Positions 7,489-12,320 of a stretch of DNA of 12,320 nucleotides are shown piece by piece. This DNA is from Podila epigama. Its lineage: Eukaryota; Mortierellomycota; Mortierellomycetes; Mortierellales; Mortierellaceae. Numbering within the stretch: position 1 is the stretch's first letter; each line of letters begins with the position of its first letter. The translations under genes were made by a program, and so were the position numbers. The notes under the pieces are model-generated. The model had not been told where the DNA came from and made no database searches. It was given only the letters and a program-made list of their open reading frames with translations. The stretch is from positions 439 to 12,758 of the forward strand of contig JAAAVE010000856.1 in NCBI GenBank assembly GCA_015679605.1, given 5' to 3'.

Positions 7489-10400
7489 ATGGACGCGCAA
7501 CAGATGGTTTTGGAAAAGGTCCCTCATACCATCCAACTACGCTACTCATTTGCACCATATCCAGGTGCAGAACTCAAGACAATCGATCTTATATTGCCAG
7601 AAGGCGCGCTTTTGTTGGATGCCATTCGCCAACTCAGGATTATGCACAATGTTCCCGTCTACTTTGAACATTCAATGCTCTCGACCGCCAACAGTCTCAT
7701 TTTGGCCACCCACAAAACGCGGATGGAACAAGAGGTCAAAAGAATTAATCTCTCTGTGTTCTCATACGATGACACAAATATATCACCCAAAGCTGCCGGG
7801 AATTCTGATGCTCGAGGGGAGACAGAGCTGACGTTGCAAAAATCGATAATAGAAAACTATAGGAGCCACACGACCCAGTTCTACACACAGCTAGAAGAGG
7901 TACGCTTGAGAAAGAAGTAACAAAAAACAAATCGCGTTATCAAAGTACGGACATCGACTGTGTCGTATGATTGACACCTTCTCTTGTTTTGATGACTTTA
8001 GAACATGTTCCCAGAAGCGTACCATACGTTGGTTCACTCGCCCATTCCACACTTGTTTGACGCCATTCTGGACCTTGAACGGGGATATGCTGGTGAAGTA
8101 GATGCACTATTGAGTGCACGCGATGCAGAGATACAGGAGATGCAAGCGAGGCAAGTTTGAATTAGAGCCATCATGATTGTCGTCTTTCAAAGTTTTTTTA
8201 CCCTGCGCCCAGTCCATGCTTTCCCTGCTTGTATTTGTGACCATGATGCCATGTTGCACCTTGGCCGCATGAAAAAAAAAAAACATGAAGATCAAAACGT
8301 AAAACAACATAAAATCATGGCCACAAAGCGATTCTGACACTCGAAATGCGTTTCTTACTTCAATCTAGGCACACACAAGCTTTAGCAGCAGAAATGTCGC
8401 AACGGAATCAGGAGCATCTGAAGGCTAGACATATAGAGGTAAGATATGAACATACGCAATGCATCTATATATGGGACTGAAAGATTCAGTTGTTATTAAT
8501 GCTGGGACCTATTCCTCTTCTCGTACCCACAGGTCAGACAAGTCGTCGAAGCCACTTGGAATAGCCAACTCGACGATCTACAATCGATGCAACGTACAAA
8601 ATACCAAGAGTTCATTCTGGAATTGTACTCTATTTACAAGAAGCGCCAACTGGTCATCTCCCAGCCACGCACTGATGACCACAACAACTCTGGAGACGAA
8701 ACAATCCCTGCCATGAATGGCAAGGATATGGTTGCAGAAGCAATGTTGAAAGTAGGCGAACGAAATTCAAACGTAAGAGGTTTGCATCCCTCCAATGTTC
8801 CTGCACAAGTCAACCTGGATTCAAAGCCGCTTCCATTGAAACCAACAGAGGAGTCGACAGATATTAGCTCAACTGGCGCATCAGACGATCACTCGCAGTC
8901 ATTGACTGTTGGAGAAGCGATAACGACGCATAGTCCATCACCAGAGGTTCCCTCAATGACGCCAACTCCACCGCCAAAGCCTATGCCACATGAAGACGAA
9001 GCGTTAAAAGGCATGATCCGATCCATTATGGAAATGGGCTTTGACGCTGAGCAGGCGCGTGGCGCGCTTACCATCTCGAACAGAAACATGGTGCGGACTC
9101 TATAATTTTTTTTTAATTGTGTTCTGTTTCCTCTGGAATTATGCACATATGCCACATGACACTAACTCGGTCGCCTTGGTCATACTGTACAGGACCATGC
9201 TATCAACCTCCTCTTGGAACAACCAGAAAACATTCCCCGTCTTTTGAAAGCAAAGGAAAAAGTCGATGCCATGAAGGAGAATGCGCGTCAAAAAAATAGG
9301 GCACAGTCTTCGCCCCAACAACCTCAACCATCTTTGATGACGAGTAGACCGACCGTCGCTGGTACATCGGACAATATGCTCCACCGACAGCTAGATCGGT
9401 CGTTTTCCGTATCGTCGCCACGGCCCATGATTCCCAACGTCAACTCTGGAGCACCACGGGAAAAGGCATGGTCCCCATTGCCATTTCTCCAGCAACAAAA
9501 GAACGCATTGCTAACGAACAACACCAATCCGTCTGTCAAAAAACTTGGAGGATGGCTCAATAAGGCCATAGAGAACCTTGGACTTGATGACGATCAAGAG
9601 TAAGTCTTTCTGTGATTTTCTTTATTACTATTTTTTACTTTGGGCAGAAGAGGATGCCATATATCAACAATGAAGATTTAACGTTGTTAAGTAAATGTCA
9701 TAAATAATGACAACAATATTGTTTTAGGAATACATCACCAGCAAGAACGCCGATCTCATCAGCATCCAACCTCACGGAGTCATTCACAGTCGTTCTTGGA
9801 AGCAGTCATTCCAAGGTCACTCATAATCTGAGACTCATGGTCTCCGACCCAGCAGAAGTCTTTCCGAGCAATCGAATTAAATCAGATAGAGATGCAGCCA
9901 TTCATGCGCAAACAGCATCCTCACTTTACGGACAGAATTTGACTGGACTAGTGCAATTGGTGAGCATCCACGATTGGGCAAAGTATAAGACTGGGCAAGT
10001 TTGCCACCAAGGTAAACTATATAATTGAGTAGTCTGTTCAATTGAAGACCATCTTACCTAGTATGGTTATTGCGGTCAGCCACTTACTCACTCAATCACT
10101 TCCTGTAATTTGTTTCCTAATACTCATGCCCTGCCCTTTGTCTGATTTTGTAGCATTCTTTCAGTCATGTCAGACGAGCACCGAGCTCCATTTTGAGAGT
10201 ATTGAGAAGCAGTTGGAAGCGCTCGAGCACGATATTCCGCTGGACGGATCGACGTTGAACGAGGGCGACTTTATCATCACAAGACACTCCAATTTGCCAA
10301 TGATCCATGTCGTTTTTCATATCTTTTACAACCCGACGACCTATAGCCAATCATCTGACTTTCCACCCAAAGCAGGCTTCCTAGCAGGCTTGCGGTCGAT

Positions 10401-10950
10401 CCTCAGGACAGCGCACCGATACGAAATCACTATGCTCTCGCTTCCATTTCTGATGCTACCTGCATTCTTTGAGAATCAAATCATGGCAGCTGCCTTCCGT
10501 GCGCAAACGGGAATATCAGCTACATCGCGACATTCAGGTATCTATGGCGCGCCTTCGGATGCGAGTGTGAGCAACGCGTACGTGAATGCGTCTTCGCCTT
10601 CAGCTTCACCATTGTCGTCCTTTCCAGGAGGGACTGTGGCAGCATCGCCATTGACATCATCCTCGCAATTGGTCTCGACCGGCATGACTGACCTGCAACC
10701 ATTCACAGACCAGATGCGGAAGGACCTTTTGCGCAGAACTGAGACACTTCTTCGACATTTGAAGTCATACATGATGGAGAATGCGCGACAGGTGAAGCAG
10801 ATCGGGAGCCAAGGCAGCGAGGCTGAAAAGTTCCGGGCGAGTCAAGGTGGGGATGTGAAGGTCTTTCAGTTTATGCTTCCTCGAGGCACCAGTGACGAAA
10901 TGTTTCGGACATATAGAGTACTACTCGTCAACGTCTTTGGTGGTCAATAA
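7489..10950 (+). CDS. C12orf4/FERRY3-like protein (DUF2362) with internal UBA domain, seven exons
   Basis: Exons: 7489..7899, 8002..8150, 8369..8438, 8533..9090, 9193..9599, 9728..10011, 10154..10950; the spliced frame is open for 891 aa. Exon junctions agree in phase, and the second intron needs a GC donor. The N-terminal part (1-137) reads as a folded domain (LRYSFAPYPG, LLLDAIRQLRIMHNVPVYFE), then a helical coiled-coil stretch (about 138-265). A disordered Ser/Pro/Thr linker precedes a UBA domain at about 365-410 (IMEMGFDAEQARGAL, then NMDHAINLLLEQP across an intron). The C-terminal half (about 532-891) matches human C12orf4 from memory: GDFIITRHSNL, LRSILRTAHRYEIT, LLRHLKSYMME, VFQFMLPRGTSDEMF. 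C12orf4 is FERRY3, a subunit of a Rab5 effector complex on early endosomes that binds mRNA and ribosomes. At 891 aa it is much longer than the human protein (552 aa); the UBA/linker block and a Ser/Ala-rich insert (742-812) account for most of this. Role in this organism is inferred. Confidence 0.85.
8151..8368 (+). other. GC-AG intron in the FERRY3-like gene
   Basis: The exon ends in phase 2 at ...GCGAG and the intron opens GCAAGT, the usual extended donor of GC-AG introns; it closes with AATCTAG. Splicing joins EMQAR to HTQALAAEMSQ in frame. The nearby GT (CAA|GTTTGA, 8155) is phase 0 and would run into a TAG within about 20 codons when joined to the same acceptor. No GT in the correct phase exists close by. 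At 218 nt it is the longest intron in the window. Confidence 0.72.
9004..9227 (+). other. UBA domain coding segment split by an intron
   Basis: The segment encodes a ubiquitin-associated fold: the first helix with the MGF loop (IRSIMEMGFDAEQA), the second helix (RGALTISNRNM), then, after a 102-nt GTGCGG...TACAG intron (9091..9192), the third helix (DHAINLLLEQP). The N-M/D-H join reproduces the typical UBA pattern in which a polar N-x-x-A-hydrophobic-x-L-L follows the second helix. UBA domains bind ubiquitin or ubiquitin-like proteins. Binding in this protein is not shown. Confidence 0.8.
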
Positions 10951-11043
10951 TCGCTTCCTTTGCGTAGCGAGTCATTCAAAAAAAAGTCTGTGTATATATA
11001 AAGTATTGGATAATATGCGGTAGAGTATGCATTGTTCCTAAAA

Positions 11044-12224
11044 CTAATCGTACAAGAGATCTTCACCCAACTCACTCAACATTATCCTCTCCAAAGAAAG
11101 CTGCTCACGTCGTTGTGCATCGCGATCGTCATGGACTGGCACTTTTTTGTAAAACAAATGTCGCCATGGCCATGTCACAAACCGACGTGCGCGTTGAGAT
11201 GTCAGCAGCACCAGTGCCAGGACACCTAACCCCACAGTAAGGATCAGCAAAGTCAAGTACATCATTTCTGAGGGAGGCGGTTGAAGACTGCCGCTGTCCA
11301 CTTGAACACCTTCCTTGGACGCGGCCATGGACTCGCTGGAGAGGTCTTGCTGTGCTATGGAAGGGTCGGTGACACCCATATCTTGTTCTTGCTGATGTAC
11401 AGTTAAGGTCGGTACCACTATTTCGCCGGGAACATCCAAGTTCGGATCGTGCTTCAGGAAGGAGACAGTGACATTGACCGAGTGCGACTGGCTACTCTCA
11501 CTGGAAGGAATTGCTGTCGTATTCTGGGCATCCATTTTCGATTCCGTCGTATTAGTAGCAACTGGTTCAGGTATGACGAATAACCTGGAAGGGGGTTGTT
11601 CTTGCTCCTTCTGCAAAAACAGGTCATATTTTTCCATCTGCACTGGCAAATTTGGCTGGTACCTGGGCTCCTTCTCGCAAACAGCTGCTCTCTCTGTCAC
11701 AGACATGGTAGCTGTTGCAGACCAATCGTGTTGTCCTAAAGCAATTGTATGAGCAAGTTGACAGACACTGCAGCGAGCTCCTCGTCGTGTTCTCGCAAAC
11801 GTCTTTAAACCCGATGCATTTCCTTCCATGACCTCTTGATTTTCTGCTCCTGAATCCGCGTCTTTGAAGGTATCAATGAACTGTGGTGATATCTTTTCCA
11901 AAGTCGGCGCTGTAGCCTTGCTCTCAGCCGACTTTTTCTTTTCCATATGACGAAATCCGAGATGGGTCAGGTACAATGAATCATCTTCATCCAAAGCGTT
12001 TAATTTTTGCGCCAACAACTCGGGTGCAATAAAGCTGTCGAGTCGAATAAGCGCGTTGTCGGCAGGAGAGAACCGGCTGTAAACCTTTGGACCATCCACG
12101 ACGGGAACAGCACCCACTGTCAAAGCCTGGATAAGACCTCTGGAAACATAGTCCTCGCAATTGGCTGACTCCAGAGCCAAATAAAACTTGTAGTCTGCAA
12201 TGACTTCTCGCTCTGTGTAGGGCA
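11044..12224 (-). CDS. GT10 family fucosyltransferase, 3'-terminal exon (5' end outside window), with C-terminal membrane anchor
   Basis: The exon starts after a TTGATAG acceptor at 12225 (phase 1) and encodes about 393 residues to the stop at 11044. The first 90 residues hold the GT10 C-terminal catalytic signature: YKFYLALESANCEDYVSRGL, GAVPVVDGP, YSRFSPADNALIRLDSF, and LDEDDSLYLTHLGFR. In alpha-1,3-fucosyltransferases this part binds GDP-fucose. A CSVC pair follows at about 60 residues, then a long Ser/Thr/Gln-rich stem with N-x-S/T sites, and a single hydrophobic helix (MMYLTLLILTVGLGVLALVLL) about 55 residues before the C-terminus, followed by a basic patch (RARRF). This is a type I arrangement; most GT10 enzymes have an N-terminal type II anchor. 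The tail downstream of the helix would be cytosolic. Upstream exons are not visible; the acceptor flank leads into poly-A on the sense strand at the edge. It converges on the FERRY3-like gene, with 93 bp between the stops. Confidence 0.88.
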
Positions 12225-12303
12225 CTATCAAGATAGGAAGAAAGTAACCATACCATGGTCAGGTAAGTTTCCCTGTGATGCTGCATTATGACTTGTCTCT
12301 CAC

Positions 12304-12320
12304 TTTTTTTTTTTTTTTTT
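12304..12320. repeat. Poly-T run at the right edge
   Basis: The window ends in at least 17 T, which is poly-A on the sense strand of the fucosyltransferase gene, about 80 nt upstream of its visible exon. It probably lies in an intron and may mark an assembly break. Confidence 0.7.

Noticed and set aside
9837-10028. Short separate gene starting at the ATG at 9837
   Set aside because: It is part of exon 6 of the FERRY3-like gene; the phase-2 acceptor at 9727 and the phase-1 donor at 10012 join it to both neighbours in frame.
10042-10153. N-terminal hydrophobic stretch (signal-peptide-like) before exon 7
   Set aside because: It is translated intron 6; the TTTTGTAG acceptor at 10153 restores the family sequence AFFQSCQTSTELHF.

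Overview
The window looks like a gene-dense stretch of nuclear DNA from a filamentous fungus, most likely an early-diverging Mucoromycota lineage such as Mortierellomycotina. The evidence is short spliceosomal introns (about 94-218 nt, mostly GT-AG) in housekeeping genes, intergenic gaps of about 0.1-0.6 kb, pyrimidine-rich leaders, and a gene repertoire (separate monofunctional GAR transformylase, DPH5, GMP synthase, acireductone dioxygenase) that is eukaryotic and fungal. The placement within fungi is inference from overall character, not from a marker comparison.

Layout, left to right. (1) 183-803 (+): ADE8-type phosphoribosylglycinamide formyltransferase, one exon. (2) 1003-1951 (-): DPH5 diphthine methyl ester synthase, two exons, convergent with ADE8. 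(3) 1952-2366: divergent intergenic region with a strong heat-shock-element array and a C/A-rich leader. (4) 2367-3989 (+): a 540-aa Gln/Lys-rich coiled-coil protein with a C-terminal BAG domain (Hsp70 co-chaperone type). (5) 4236-6114 (+): GMP synthase (GUA1), three exons, 537 aa. (6) 6115-6727: about 0.6 kb without a confident gene; it holds a short palindrome and an unexplained minus-strand open frame. (7) 6728-7343 (+): an acireductone dioxygenase (ADI1) gene whose central metal-binding exon is missing, so it cannot give a functional protein as read here. (8) 7489-10950 (+): a seven-exon gene for an 891-aa homologue of C12orf4/FERRY3 (DUF2362) carrying an internal UBA domain; one of its introns is GC-AG. 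(9) 11044-12224 (-): the 3'-terminal exon of a GT10 fucosyltransferase whose protein ends in a C-terminal transmembrane anchor; the 5' part lies beyond the right edge, which ends in a poly-T run.

The genes are not an operon or an obvious biosynthetic cluster. ADE8 and GUA1 both serve purine synthesis and sit about 3.4 kb apart. DPH5 (eEF2 modification) and the BAG gene share a divergent promoter region. The points most worth a second look are the phased heat-shock element in front of the BAG gene, the ADI1 gene without its cupin core, the UBA-containing FERRY3-like protein with its GC-AG intron, and the reversed (C-terminal) membrane anchor on the fucosyltransferase. I did not find a CRISPR array, a recognisable transposon, a tRNA or an rRNA.
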